A model generated the notes under the pieces. It had not been told where the DNA came from and did no database searches. It saw nothing but the letters and a program-made list of their open reading frames with translations. From Mammaliicoccus sciuri (lineage in GTDB: Bacteria > Bacillota > Bacilli > Staphylococcales > Staphylococcaceae), in the NCBI RefSeq assembly GCF_002901825.1, contig NZ_PPQD01000010.1, positions 1 through 50,261 of the forward strand: DNA of 50,261 nt. Reading direction: 5' to 3'. This document shows positions 19,524 to 27,179 of this stretch, one piece after another. Within the stretch, counting starts at the first letter, position 1, and every line of letters starts with the position of its first letter. Position numbers and translations under genes: made by a program.

Positions 19524-20399
19524 CTACATATTATTTATTTTTTCGAAGTATTGAATGATACCTGAATGGTCATTTAAACCATTGCCTTGTGCAACTTCTG
19601 ATTTATAAATTTCTTTAATTTGATTAATAACTGGTAATGTTAATCCTGCTGTATCTGCTGTTGACGATACATTTTTCAAATCTTTTAAATTAATATTTAA
19701 AGTGCCACCTGGTTTATAATCTTGTTTAATCATTTTAGGGAATTTGGCTTCCATAACTGCTGAACCTGCTAAACCTTTTTTGATTGCTTCATGCATTTCT
19801 GTCAAATCAATATCAAATTTCTTAGCGAGTACAACTGCTTCTGACAATGCTGCAATATTTGTATTCACGATAATTTGATTCGCCAATTTAACGACACTAC
19901 CAGAACCAACGTGACCAACTCTTACAACAGATCCAGCAATTGGACGAAGCACTTCTTTAATATCTTCTAATAATCCTTCATCACAACCTACCATTACAGC
20001 TAGTTCTCCTGTAATCGCAAGTGGTTCTCCTCCACTAACTGGTGCATCTACATACTGAATATCTTTTTCTTCAAGTACTTTACTAATTTCTAAAGATTCA
20101 TTAGGTGTTAAAGAACTCATATCAATAACCATTTTGACATTAATTTCATTTTGGTTTAATACTGCCGTTTCACCACTGTATAAAACTGATTTAACAATAG
20201 CGCCATTAGGCAACATCGTAATCATCACTTCAGCATCTCTAGCCATTTCTTCAATAGATACAACTTTCGCACCTAATGCTGCTACCTCTTTTTCAGCTTC
20301 TTTATTTAAATCATTTACTAATACATCTTTATTAGCTTTGATTAAGTTCTTCACCATTGGCTTACCCATAATACCTAATCCAACAAATCCAATTTTCAT
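19524..20399 (-). CDS. NAD-dependent beta-hydroxyacid dehydrogenase (LtnD / GarR-like)
   Basis: 291 residues from the ATG at 20399 (MKIGFVGLGIMGKPMVKNL) behind GAGGAG; the longer frame lacks a ribosome site. It has the Rossmann GLGIMG, the substrate loop DAPVSGGEPLA (about 121-131) and the catalytic lysine region KLANQIIVNTNIAALSEA (about 170-187) of the 3-hydroxyisobutyrate dehydrogenase family. With the adjacent DUF1537 kinase it best fits L-threonate 2-dehydrogenase (LtnD). Tartronate semialdehyde reductase is the alternative. First gene of the operon, behind a cre palindrome. Confidence 0.87.
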   Translation of the reverse strand: MKIGFVGLGIMGKPMVKNLIKANKDVLVNDLNKEAEKEVAALGAKVVSIEEMARDAEVMITMLPNGAIVKSVLYSGETAVLNQNEINVKMVIDMSSLTPNESLEISKVLEEKDIQYVDAPVSGGEPLAITGELAVMVGCDEGLLEDIKEVLRPIAGSVVRVGHVGSGSVVKLANQIIVNTNIAALSEAVVLAKKFDIDLTEMHEAIKKGLAGSAVMEAKFPKMIKQDYKPGGTLNINLKDLKNVSSTADTAGLTLPVINQIKEIYKSEVAQGNGLNDHSGIIQYFEKINNM

Positions 20400-20415
20400 T
20401 TTTATGCTCCTCTTC

Positions 20416-20463
20416 TGTAAACGTTTACAGGTATTGTATACCAAAAATTAATAAATGTATACA
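20416..20463. promoter_or_regulatory. cre palindrome and two TGTATAC half-operators in the divergent control region
   Basis: TGTAAACGTTTACA (20416-20429) is a perfect palindrome that fits the CcpA consensus TGWAARCGYTTWCA. Beside it are TGTATACC (20435-20442) and TGTATACA (20456-20463), starting 21 bases apart (two helical turns), as expected for an FCD-type GntR dimer pair. They lie between the dehydrogenase operon and the divergent regulator gene. Confidence 0.7.
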
Positions 20464-20513
20464 TTTTATTTCAATTTTTTTTATAGTAAGATGAAGTTAA
20501 CGAGGTGAGAACG

Positions 20514-21116
20514 ATGGCAAATAAGGAATTATCCATATATCAAAAAATTAGAAATGACATTATAAATGGTGACTTAACACAAAATGAAAAAATAACAGAA
20601 AGCAAACTTGCACAGAGATATAATGTTAGTAGAACGCCGATAAGAGAAGCTATAAAACAACTAGAATTAGAATACTTCATAAGAGACGGTTATATTTATG
20701 TACCAACAGTAGAAGAATATCGAAATATCTTTGAGATGCGTATTTTAATAGAAACACACGCAATTAAAAAAGCGAGTATCGTATTCACTCAAGACGATAT
20801 CGAAGAATTAAAAAGTTACGCAACAATCGGAGACGATAAAACAGAAGAAGAAATCATACAAATCAACGATCAATTCCATCAAAAAATCATGAGCGCTACA
20901 AAAAATAGTTTTATAATAGATACGTATAGTAAATTAAAAAGTTATATATACCTATTCAGCAAAACAGTTATCAATAAAAAGCGCCCAGGTCTTATAGAAG
21001 AACATCAAAAAATAGCAGAAATGCTAGAAAAAAGACAAACCGAAGCGGCAATAGAACTCATGAAAGAACACTTATTAAACGACTTAGAATTCAGTCTATA
21101 CTATTTGAAATCATAG
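20514..21116 (+). CDS. GntR-family regulator, FCD (FadR-like) subfamily
   Basis: 200 residues from the ATG at 20514 behind GAGGTG. The N-terminal winged helix (SIYQKIRNDIINGDL ... ITESKLAQRYNVSRTPIREAIKQLE) is followed by an all-helical FCD ligand domain from about residue 75 (EMRILIETHAIKKAS). The metal-binding pattern Asp/His/His is partly visible (NDQFHQKIMSAT, EEHQKIAEML, MKEHLLNDL). FCD proteins bind carboxylic acids, fitting control of the divergent C4 sugar-acid operon. Confidence 0.9.
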   Translation: MANKELSIYQKIRNDIINGDLTQNEKITESKLAQRYNVSRTPIREAIKQLELEYFIRDGYIYVPTVEEYRNIFEMRILIETHAIKKASIVFTQDDIEELKSYATIGDDKTEEEIIQINDQFHQKIMSATKNSFIIDTYSKLKSYIYLFSKTVINKKRPGLIEEHQKIAEMLEKRQTEAAIELMKEHLLNDLEFSLYYLKS

Positions 21117-21185
21117 GAAGAAATAGTGTGGGGAGAAGGGTAATAAACAATAATCAACTATATTAAAATGAATGGAGTGCATCAT

Positions 21186-22391
21186 ATGACATTAAAAGAA
21201 TTTAACATCATTGAAAATCAACTCATTAATGAATATGCAGGTTACTTTGATAAAAAAGAACTTATAACACAATTTCCATCTAAACTTTCTAATATAAATG
21301 AAGAAGAATTTTATTTTTACATGACTAAATATTTGAATAAATTTCACGATCCACATCTTAAATTAGTTGATTTTAATGGACTTTATCCAAATATAAGAGT
21401 CCAATTATATAATGATCAATTATATGTGATAGACTCTAGAAATTCACAAATTCCAACGGGTACTGTAATTCATAATTTAGGTTCATACTCAATCGATTAT
21501 ATACTTGAAAATGATCATGATTTATTAAAATCAAGTAACCCAGAAAGAATGGAATGGTCAGACGTACTTAAAAAATATAAATATATCGTATCGGATTCTA
21601 AACAAATATCTATTTTACAAAAAGATAAACCGGATTTCTTTGAACAATCATACATTATCGAAAATAAAAGCACCTATATTTATATAAAATTCACCGACTT
21701 TATTGATCATTTAAAAATCTCTAATTTAATAGATAAGCATAAAAACCTACTTTTAAATGCGAAACAAATCATTATTGATGTGCGAGGTAATCGCGGTGGT
21801 TCAGATTTAGCTTATTTAAAGTTATTACCTTATTTAACAACCGAAAGTATTACAATAACTGATGAAACGCCTTATTATCATAGATTTACAAAATCTTATT
21901 GCGACGAAAGAATACATACAATTTCTGAACTCATAAAACAAATGCCAGATTCAGATGATCTCGATGAATATAAATCAATTTTAAATCTATATAAAGATAA
22001 CTACGATAAAGGGTTTGTTAATATCAATAACAATCCAGAATCTGACACAATTAAAGGTATTCAAGAAAAGTGTCCAGATGTAAAGGTACTAGCGGATTTT
22101 GAATGCGGAAGTTCAGGAGATAACTTTGTAAAAATTGCACATGAATTTAAAAATATCGAAATTATAGGTAGACCTACTAAAGGTATGAACGATTATAGTA
22201 ATATCATGTTTATCGATATTAACGGTAAATATAAATTAAGCGTCCCACACTCTAAAGACGGAAATGTAGATTTAGGTAAAAGTATGGGAAAAACAGGTAT
22301 ACCAGTAGACCACTATATTCCATGGACACCAGAAGAACTAGAAAAAGATATTATCTTAGAAATAGCTATAAATAGATTTACTTCGCATTAA
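21186..22391 (+). CDS. S41-like (tail-specific protease fold) protein, no signal peptide
   Basis: 401 residues from the ATG at 21186 behind GGAGTG. The block QIIIDVRGNRGGSDLAYLKLLPYL (about 194-217) is the hallmark of S41 C-terminal-processing peptidases. CGSSGDNF (about 311) occupies the nucleophile position, and GRPTKGMNDYSN follows as the usual GxxTxG block. There is no signal peptide, membrane helix or obvious PDZ domain, so it would act in the cytosol. The substrate is unknown. The last dozen codons plus downstream sequence are duplicated 1.55 kb further on, beyond the neighbouring MFS gene. Confidence 0.75.
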   Translation: MTLKEFNIIENQLINEYAGYFDKKELITQFPSKLSNINEEEFYFYMTKYLNKFHDPHLKLVDFNGLYPNIRVQLYNDQLYVIDSRNSQIPTGTVIHNLGSYSIDYILENDHDLLKSSNPERMEWSDVLKKYKYIVSDSKQISILQKDKPDFFEQSYIIENKSTYIYIKFTDFIDHLKISNLIDKHKNLLLNAKQIIIDVRGNRGGSDLAYLKLLPYLTTESITITDETPYYHRFTKSYCDERIHTISELIKQMPDSDDLDEYKSILNLYKDNYDKGFVNINNNPESDTIKGIQEKCPDVKVLADFECGSSGDNFVKIAHEFKNIEIIGRPTKGMNDYSNIMFIDINGKYKLSVPHSKDGNVDLGKSMGKTGIPVDHYIPWTPEELEKDIILEIAINRFTSH

Positions 22392-22429
22392 ATTTAAATG
22401 AAAAATGTTGAGCTAACGATCTTGTTTTT
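22350..22429. repeat. Direct repeat, left copy, covering the S41 gene 3' end
   Basis: 80 bases that recur at 23901-23979 with five substitutions and one single-base gap. The left copy encodes ILEIAINRFTSH plus stop and continues through GCTAACGATCTTGTTTTT. The two copies bracket the MFS gene. Confidence 0.85.
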
Positions 22430-22444
22430 GTTTTATTCAAACAT

Positions 22445-22510
22445 AAAATAAATGGTTGAAAATGATTAGTCTCTTAAATTAATTATTAAGAGTTATTCAT
22501 TTCCAACCAT
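22445..22510 (-). terminator. Terminator-like stem at the MFS gene 3' end
   Basis: On the minus strand ATGGTTGGAAATGA pairs with TCATTTTCAACCAT around an inner CTCTTA/TAAGAG stem, followed by TTTATTTTATG. The 5' arm includes the last codons of the MFS gene. Confidence 0.6.
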
Positions 22511-23704
22511 CTTTTTTTGTCTTTTTATAAATACAAATGTAGCTAAAATTATGGTAATACTATTTATAATAATTGCAGCGTAAGCTATATTTAAAATGTC
22601 GACTAAGTAACTAAAAATCATAACTATTATTGGAGGCGGTATTCTTAGTGCTAGTGACCTAAAACTACTAACTCTACCTATAAATTCATTGCTTGTTTCT
22701 CTTTGAATAAAGGTATTAATAAATATGACACTTAAACTTGAAGTTATACCTGTTAAAAATATTAACAATACTACAAGTATTGTATTAGATATTAATACTG
22801 TTAATATCACTAATACTGAATACATCACGATTAATAAATAATTTACTTTGCTTTCTTCAACTATTTTTAAAATATATGATGCGCAAATTGTTCCTATTAT
22901 TGAGCCTATAGAAAAACTAATCATTAAAACTGATAAACCTATTGACCCTAATTTTAATTGATCAGACATTAAGACAAATATTAAACTAATAGGAGCAACA
23001 GATATATTAATAATGATTAAATAATATATAGATTGTTGTAATAAATTTGAACTTTTTCTTAAGTAACTAAAAGATTCTGATATACTTCCTTTAATTTTTT
23101 TATCAATGATTTGTTGAGAAAAAATTGGAATATATGCTATTTTCATAAGTATTGCTCCACCTAAAAATAATAAGCCACCTAGAAAAAGTGTGTTAATTAA
23201 TCCTAGTGAATCAACAAGTAATCCCCCTAATAATAATCCAAAAATATTACAAATATGTTTGATAAATTCAGACGAGCTATTAGCATTTATAAGTTTTTGA
23301 TTACTTATCGTTTTCTTAATTGTTGCTTGGAAGCTTGGAAGATAAAAAGAAGTTAGTATAGCCAAAATAAAAACTAATATGTATAACAATATAATGTTTA
23401 ACAAATCACTTTGAATAATATAAAAAATTAGCCCTGATAGCATTAGAAGAATAAAGCGTGATAGATTCGTTATGATTAAAATTGATTTATTATTATATGA
23501 GTCAGCCAGTGCACCAGAATAAAAAGAAAAGATTATAATTGGTAAAACTTGAAAAAGTGTTAATAAGCCCACTAAATACACTGAATCTGTATAAACATAT
23601 AAGCTCCACAATACAGCTATGCCTAATAAAGATTCACTAATTCTCGTAATAGCTAAAGAAGATAATATCAAATAAAAATCATTAATTTTTAAAAATTTCT
23701 TCAT
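22493..23704 (-). CDS. MFS efflux transporter (MefA/macrolide-type subfamily)
   Basis: 403 residues with 12 hydrophobic segments. Motif A-like GALADSYNNKSILIITNLSR (about 64-83) and the LPSFQATIKKTI loop (about 121-132) are typical of the Mef/enterobactin-exporter-like MFS_3 group. Start ATG follows GGGAGCG. The DNA is more AT-rich than its neighbours, and the gene lies between two copies of an 80-base repeat derived from the S41 gene end, which suggests acquisition or duplication at this point. Substrate unknown; drug export is only a family-level guess. Confidence 0.85.
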   Translation of the reverse strand: MKKFLKINDFYLILSSLAITRISESLLGIAVLWSLYVYTDSVYLVGLLTLFQVLPIIIFSFYSGALADSYNNKSILIITNLSRFILLMLSGLIFYIIQSDLLNIILLYILVFILAILTSFYLPSFQATIKKTISNQKLINANSSSEFIKHICNIFGLLLGGLLVDSLGLINTLFLGGLLFLGGAILMKIAYIPIFSQQIIDKKIKGSISESFSYLRKSSNLLQQSIYYLIIINISVAPISLIFVLMSDQLKLGSIGLSVLMISFSIGSIIGTICASYILKIVEESKVNYLLIVMYSVLVILTVLISNTILVVLLIFLTGITSSLSVIFINTFIQRETSNEFIGRVSSFRSLALRIPPPIIVMIFSYLVDILNIAYAAIIINSITIILATFVFIKRQKKMVGNE

Positions 23705-23900
23705 ATATACTCGCTCCCTTTCTGATAAAAGTGAGTGTTATCAGCCTGTTGAATTCGTTAGACTTCTCTATATTCCAACTATATATTTAATTTTACATAT
23801 ACGTTTGCATATAACATAAAAAAATTATTTGATTATACATAAGCATATAAAATCGTTACTTCTTAAAAAATATAATAGACTAGAAACATGATTTGTTCAA

Positions 23901-23979
23901 ATCATCTTAGAAACAGCTACAAATACATTTACTTCGCATTAAATTTAAATAAAAATGTTGCGCTAACGATCTTGTTTTT
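23901..23979. repeat. Direct repeat, right copy: remnant of an S41 gene 3' end
   Basis: Still reads ILETATNTFTSH plus stop, against ILEIAINRFTSH in the intact gene. It lacks any upstream coding sequence, so it is a gene-tail remnant rather than a gene. The rest of 23705-24206 contains no coding sequence; 23705-23900 is AT-rich with only the MFS promoter region. Confidence 0.8.
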
Positions 23980-24142
23980 CATTCTTGAGCGTTAGAGCGA
24001 CATTTTTTCTGTTTTTGTGCTGGTTCTCACGCGCTAACGATCTTGTTTCGGTTTCTTGAGCGTTAGAATTTCTAACGATCTTGTTTCGGTTTCTTGGACG
24101 TTAGAATTTCTAACGATCTTGTTTTCCACTCTTGAGCGTTAG
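23963..24142. repeat. Tandem intergenic hairpin repeats, class B, CTAACG stem (four copies)
   Basis: Four 33-base units at 23963-23995, 24034-24066, 24072-24104 and 24110-24142. Each begins with CTAACG and ends with CGTTAG, with a loop of the form ATCTTGTTT-N-CTTGAG. A fifth, half unit (GCTAACGATCTTGTTTTT) ends the left direct repeat near 22412. The loop is shared with the 41-base repeats at 30210-30536. Confidence 0.85.
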
Positions 24143-24167
24143 CAGGTCCAAAATCCTATACAAAATA

Positions 24168-24202
24168 TGAAAAGCGACGCCTATTTCGGGCGTCGCTTTA
24201 TT
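24168..24202. terminator. Terminator after the ABC-F gene
   Basis: Arms AAAGCGACGCC / GGGCGTCGCTTT with a short loop, flanked by A and T runs on both sides. Placed just after the minus-strand stop. Confidence 0.85.
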
Positions 24203-24206
24203 TGTA

Positions 24207-25820
24207 TCATGATAACTTCTCTTTTACGTAATCATAATTTCCTTCATATTTTGTTAGTTGTTTATCTTGTAGTAAATACGTTATATCAAATAGTTTATTT
24301 AAGAAATATCGATCATGTGATACGGCTATTACAGTACCTTCATAATCTAACAGTGCTTCTTCTATTGTTTCTTTTGAATCTATATCTAAATGGTTTGTTG
24401 GTTCATCAAGTATGAGCACGTTAAAGTCTTGATTAACGATTTGTGCCCACCTTAGTCTCATTTTTTCTCCACCACTTAAACTTTCAACTGTGTTAAATAC
24501 ATCTTCTCCATAGAACATAAATTGTGCAAGTATGTGTCTTGCTTGTCCTTCTGTTACATGCACAACATCTCTAAAGGTTTCTATGACTGTTTGATTTTCT
24601 ATATTTTCAAATGTATGTTGAGATAAGTAACCTATTCTTAAGTTTGAAGCACAATGAACTTCTCCATCGTCTGGTTCTATTTGCTGCATCATCATTTTCA
24701 ATAGTGTACTTTTCCCTGTACCGTTGTTACCTATAATGGATACGTGTTCTTTTCTTCTAATAAGTAAATCGATATCTTCGAATAGTATATCTTCATACAT
24801 TTTAGAAACTTTTTTGAATTCAATCACATCGTTTGAGACACGTTGTCCTTCTGTTAAGTTTACATTCATTTTTTTATTTTCTAGTACTGGCTTATCTAAC
24901 CTCTTGATTCTATTTAATGCTTTTTCCATACTTTTCGCACGTTTATACATTGCTGCATTGGGTGGCTTTGCTTGACTCGCCCATAACCTTAATTGTTTAA
25001 TGGAATCTTCCATTTTTTTAATTTTCTTCTGTTGTGTCTGATATGCTTCAAATTCACGTATTATGCGTGCTTCTTTTTCTTTAACAAAATAACTATAATT
25101 ACCGTGATAAATGTGCAGATGTCCTTGATCGATTTCTAATATTTGATTGACTGTTTCATCTAAGAAGTATCGATCATGTGATACGATCATAACTGCACCA
25201 TTATATTGTTTAATAAAATCTGATAGCCAATCAACAGAGGAAATATCTAAATGATTGGTTGGTTCATCTAATAATAGTAGTTTAGGCTGTTGCAATAATA
25301 TTTGAGCAAGGCCAATTTTAGTACGTTCTCCTCCAGAGAGTTTCCCCCACGTTTGATTTAATAATTGATTAATTTTCAAACCATGACTGACTCTTCTTAT
25401 GAGTGCGTCTCTTTCATACCCACCTATTTCTTGGAATGTTTCTTGTAATGCGCCATATTGTTTTAATAATCGTTCTAAATCATTCGTATTATTTGCCATT
25501 TCATCTTCTAAAAATTTCATTTTTTGAGAGATGTGATTAATTTCTTTAAATACTTCTGATAAACATTCATAAATTTCTTTATCTTCTTCATACTGTGGTA
25601 ACTGGTTTAAATAACCAATTGAAATGTTCTTTTGCCAGCTTATTTGCCCCTCTGTCGGCACTTCGATACCAGCCATCAATTTCAATAATGTACTCTTACC
25701 CTCACCATTTCTTCCAACTAGTCCTACACAATCTCCTTCATTTAAGTCATATTTAATATCCTCAAAGATGAGATCACCTGTGTAAGACTTTGATAGTTTA
25801 GACATATTAATAATATTCAT
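24207..25820 (-). CDS. ABC-F ribosomal-protection ATPase (Sal/Vga-like)
   Basis: 537 residues, two ABC domains and no membrane segment. Walker A motifs are GRNGEGKST (about 37) and GNNGTGKST (second half). Signatures LSGGERTKIGLA and LSGGEKMRLRWA and two LDEPTNHLDI Walker B motifs are complete. The interdomain linker (about 215-285) is long and basic, with the WASQAKPPNAAMYKRAKSMEKALNRIKRL helix pair that reaches the peptidyl-transferase centre in antibiotic-resistance ABC-Fs. Length and features fit Sal/Vga types acting on lincosamides, streptogramin A and pleuromutilins. Drug range cannot be read from sequence. GGAGG before the ATG can be sequestered by an upstream leader. Confidence 0.88.
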   Translation of the reverse strand: MNIINMSKLSKSYTGDLIFEDIKYDLNEGDCVGLVGRNGEGKSTLLKLMAGIEVPTEGQISWQKNISIGYLNQLPQYEEDKEIYECLSEVFKEINHISQKMKFLEDEMANNTNDLERLLKQYGALQETFQEIGGYERDALIRRVSHGLKINQLLNQTWGKLSGGERTKIGLAQILLQQPKLLLLDEPTNHLDISSVDWLSDFIKQYNGAVMIVSHDRYFLDETVNQILEIDQGHLHIYHGNYSYFVKEKEARIIREFEAYQTQQKKIKKMEDSIKQLRLWASQAKPPNAAMYKRAKSMEKALNRIKRLDKPVLENKKMNVNLTEGQRVSNDVIEFKKVSKMYEDILFEDIDLLIRRKEHVSIIGNNGTGKSTLLKMMMQQIEPDDGEVHCASNLRIGYLSQHTFENIENQTVIETFRDVVHVTEGQARHILAQFMFYGEDVFNTVESLSGGEKMRLRWAQIVNQDFNVLILDEPTNHLDIDSKETIEEALLDYEGTVIAVSHDRYFLNKLFDITYLLQDKQLTKYEGNYDYVKEKLS

Positions 25821-25827
25821 TTTGCTT

Positions 25828-25919
25828 CCTCCAAAATCGGTCTATAAGGAAGCTGGTGTTAGACATTCCTTATAGCTATATTTTTCTTCAAAAAAGACAT
25901 ACTCCGCCAATTTTGGAAG
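25828..25919 (-). promoter_or_regulatory. Attenuator: leader RNA pairing with the ABC-F ribosome binding site
   Basis: The transcript segment CTTCCAAAATTGG (25907-25919, inside the leader ORF) can pair over 13 bases, including two G-U pairs, with CCGATTTTGGAGG (25828-25840), which contains the GGAGG of the ABC-F gene. An inner hairpin TATAAGGAA/TTCCTTATA (about 25843-25876) brings the two together. This layout predicts translational attenuation relieved when a ribosome stalls on the leader. Confidence 0.75.
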
Positions 25920-25982
25920 AACATCCGCAAATTTGTTGCGTACGATTAAGAAAAATCTGCAACTATGAGCTAAAAGAAACAT
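25842..25982 (-). CDS. Leader peptide ORF upstream of the ABC-F gene (46 aa)
   Basis: ATG at 25982 with GGAGG at 8 bases, encoding 46 residues beginning MFLLAHSCRFFLIVRNK and ending PASL before TAG at 25842. The SD-paired segment covers codons 22-25 (Leu-Pro-Lys-Leu). Short peptides of this kind precede erm, cat and ABC-F resistance genes, where a drug-stalled ribosome remodels the RNA. The strong ribosome site, the promoter just upstream and the coding of the anti-SD strand support it as a functional leader rather than a stable protein. Confidence 0.7.
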   Translation of the reverse strand: MFLLAHSCRFFLIVRNKFADVLPKLAEYVFFEEKYSYKECLTPASL

Positions 25983-26014
25983 CTAAAACACCTCCGTTCG
26001 TTTAAGTTAGTTTC

Positions 26015-26043
26015 ATTATATAGTTGTGAAAATAATAATTCAA
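26015..26043 (-). promoter_or_regulatory. Promoter of the ABC-F leader transcript
   Basis: On the minus strand TTGAAT (26038-26043), 17 bases, TATAAT (26015-26020). Transcription would begin about 25 bases before the leader ATG. Confidence 0.75.
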
Positions 26044-26053
26044 TGTCTTTATG

Positions 26054-26566
26054 CTATTTTAAATTCTCACCAATATTAACAGTTGTGACGTAATTATTAT
26101 CTATTGTAAATATGATAAGATTGCCACCTACTAGAAATCTATATTCTTCTCCGTTACGAGTTTCTTCTATAGTATAATCATTTCCGTAAGCTTTAAGAAT
26201 TTGTGCTTTTGAAATGTGATGCTTTTTCACTGGGAATTTAGCACTTGCAGCATATTCTTCTTCATATTTTCCACCGAAATAGAATGTTTGATCATATGAT
26301 GTTCTATGCGTATAAATATTTCCTTCATAAGATTGTGGCTGAACGATTCTATAATTATTCATTGTAACGTTCTTATACACTAAAGCATTGATGAAAGCTG
26401 AATCTAAAATAAAACTACCGTCATGGCCGGTGTAACCTTTATAAGTGTAGTAAGGTGTTGTTGCTGCTTCAACCTCATGACTGTCTTGACCAGGAAAATC
26501 TACAATACCAAAAATTGTTCCGAAAGAAATTCCTGCTGCAATTGTTAATTTAGTTAATTTATTCAT
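26054..26566 (-). CDS. isaB: IsaB-like secreted protein
   Basis: About 170 residues from the ATG at 26566 (MNKLTKLTIAAGISFGTIFG) with AGGGAG upstream. A signal peptide ends near VEAA. The mature protein opens with TTPYYTYKGYTGHDGSFILDSAFINALVYKNV, which I recognise as matching the start of mature staphylococcal immunodominant antigen B. The C-terminal HHISKAQILKAYGNDY and NNYVTTVNIG also fit. IsaB is a secreted, surface-associated protein reported to bind nucleic acid. A WalR-type box lies upstream. Confidence 0.85.
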   Translation of the reverse strand: MNKLTKLTIAAGISFGTIFGIVDFPGQDSHEVEAATTPYYTYKGYTGHDGSFILDSAFINALVYKNVTMNNYRIVQPQSYEGNIYTHRTSYDQTFYFGGKYEEEYAASAKFPVKKHHISKAQILKAYGNDYTIEETRNGEEYRFLVGGNLIIFTIDNNYVTTVNIGENLK

Positions 26567-26604
26567 TATCATCACTCCCTTTTGGTATAATTGTACACCT
26601 TAAT

Positions 26605-26621
26605 ATTACAATAATATTACA
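26605..26621 (-). promoter_or_regulatory. WalR-type box upstream of the isaB-like gene
   Basis: On the minus strand TGTAAT-ATTAT-TGTAAT fits the WalR consensus TGTWAH-N5-TGTWAH exactly. It lies about 40 bases before the start codon, with a possible TACAAT -10 box at 26590-26595 between them. The rest of 26622-27030 holds further isolated TGTAAT hexamers, an inverted repeat and no coding sequence. Confidence 0.55.
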
Positions 26622-26865
26622 AAGTTATCAAAAGTATTACACAAAGAGATTGTAGGTATACCATCAGTAATATTACTGACAATTCAGTCTATTGTCGACA
26701 TAATCACTCTGAAGCATACGCGGACTAAATATAGAAGCATTATAGGAAACATCCAGTTCTTACTATGAACTTTTTATAAACAAAAAATATTGATTAATTT
26801 TACACATCTAAAATTTTACATTTTTATTCTCTGAACTTATTTCTTAGTAATTATATCGAATTTAA

Positions 26866-26925
26866 AATTTTATATACCTCCTTTCAAAACCGTCATGAAA
26901 GTATTCATGTTGATTATATAAAATT
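26866..26925. repeat. Nested inverted repeat in the isaB-sceD gap
   Basis: Outer 11-base arms AATTTTATATA (26866-26876) and TATATAAAATT (26915-26925) enclose a perfect inner hairpin CATGAA-AGTA-TTCATG (26894-26909). The minus strand of the loop also contains AAAGGAGG, a strong ribosome-site sequence with no following start codon. Confidence 0.55.
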
Positions 26926-27034
26926 CGACTATTTTATCATCCAATTGTATACAATTGGTAAATATAAGTGTAACATTACAAAATATAACGAGCGTAATTC
27001 ATTATTACATTATTTCTTCTACATTGTAATCTTT

Positions 27035-27069
27035 TGTTATTTGACTGTAATTTACAAAGCCTCTATATA
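27035..27069 (+). promoter_or_regulatory. sceD-like promoter with overlapping WalR box
   Basis: -35 TTGACT (27041-27046), 17-base spacer, -10 TATATA (27064-27069). TGTTAT-TTGAC-TGTAAT (27035-27051) fits the WalR consensus exactly and overlaps the -35 box; a third TGTAAT hexamer is at 27025. sceD is a known WalKR-regulated gene in S. aureus. Confidence 0.7.
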
Positions 27070-27179
27070 TGTTATTGTTGTCTTGTCCCATTTTTAGGGA
27101 AGAATTTTTAACTAACAAAGAAATTATCATCTTAAAAAAGATACTATAAATAAAAAATTATTCGGAGGGTTTTAAAATT

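Noticed and set aside
23705-23900. A broken gene between the MFS gene and the right direct repeat
   Set aside because: No frame of useful length or recognisable product; only the dozen S41-end codons at 23901 can be recognised.
24207-25820. Calling the ABC-F protein a drug exporter
   Set aside because: It has two ATPase domains and no membrane segment; ABC-F proteins act on the ribosome.
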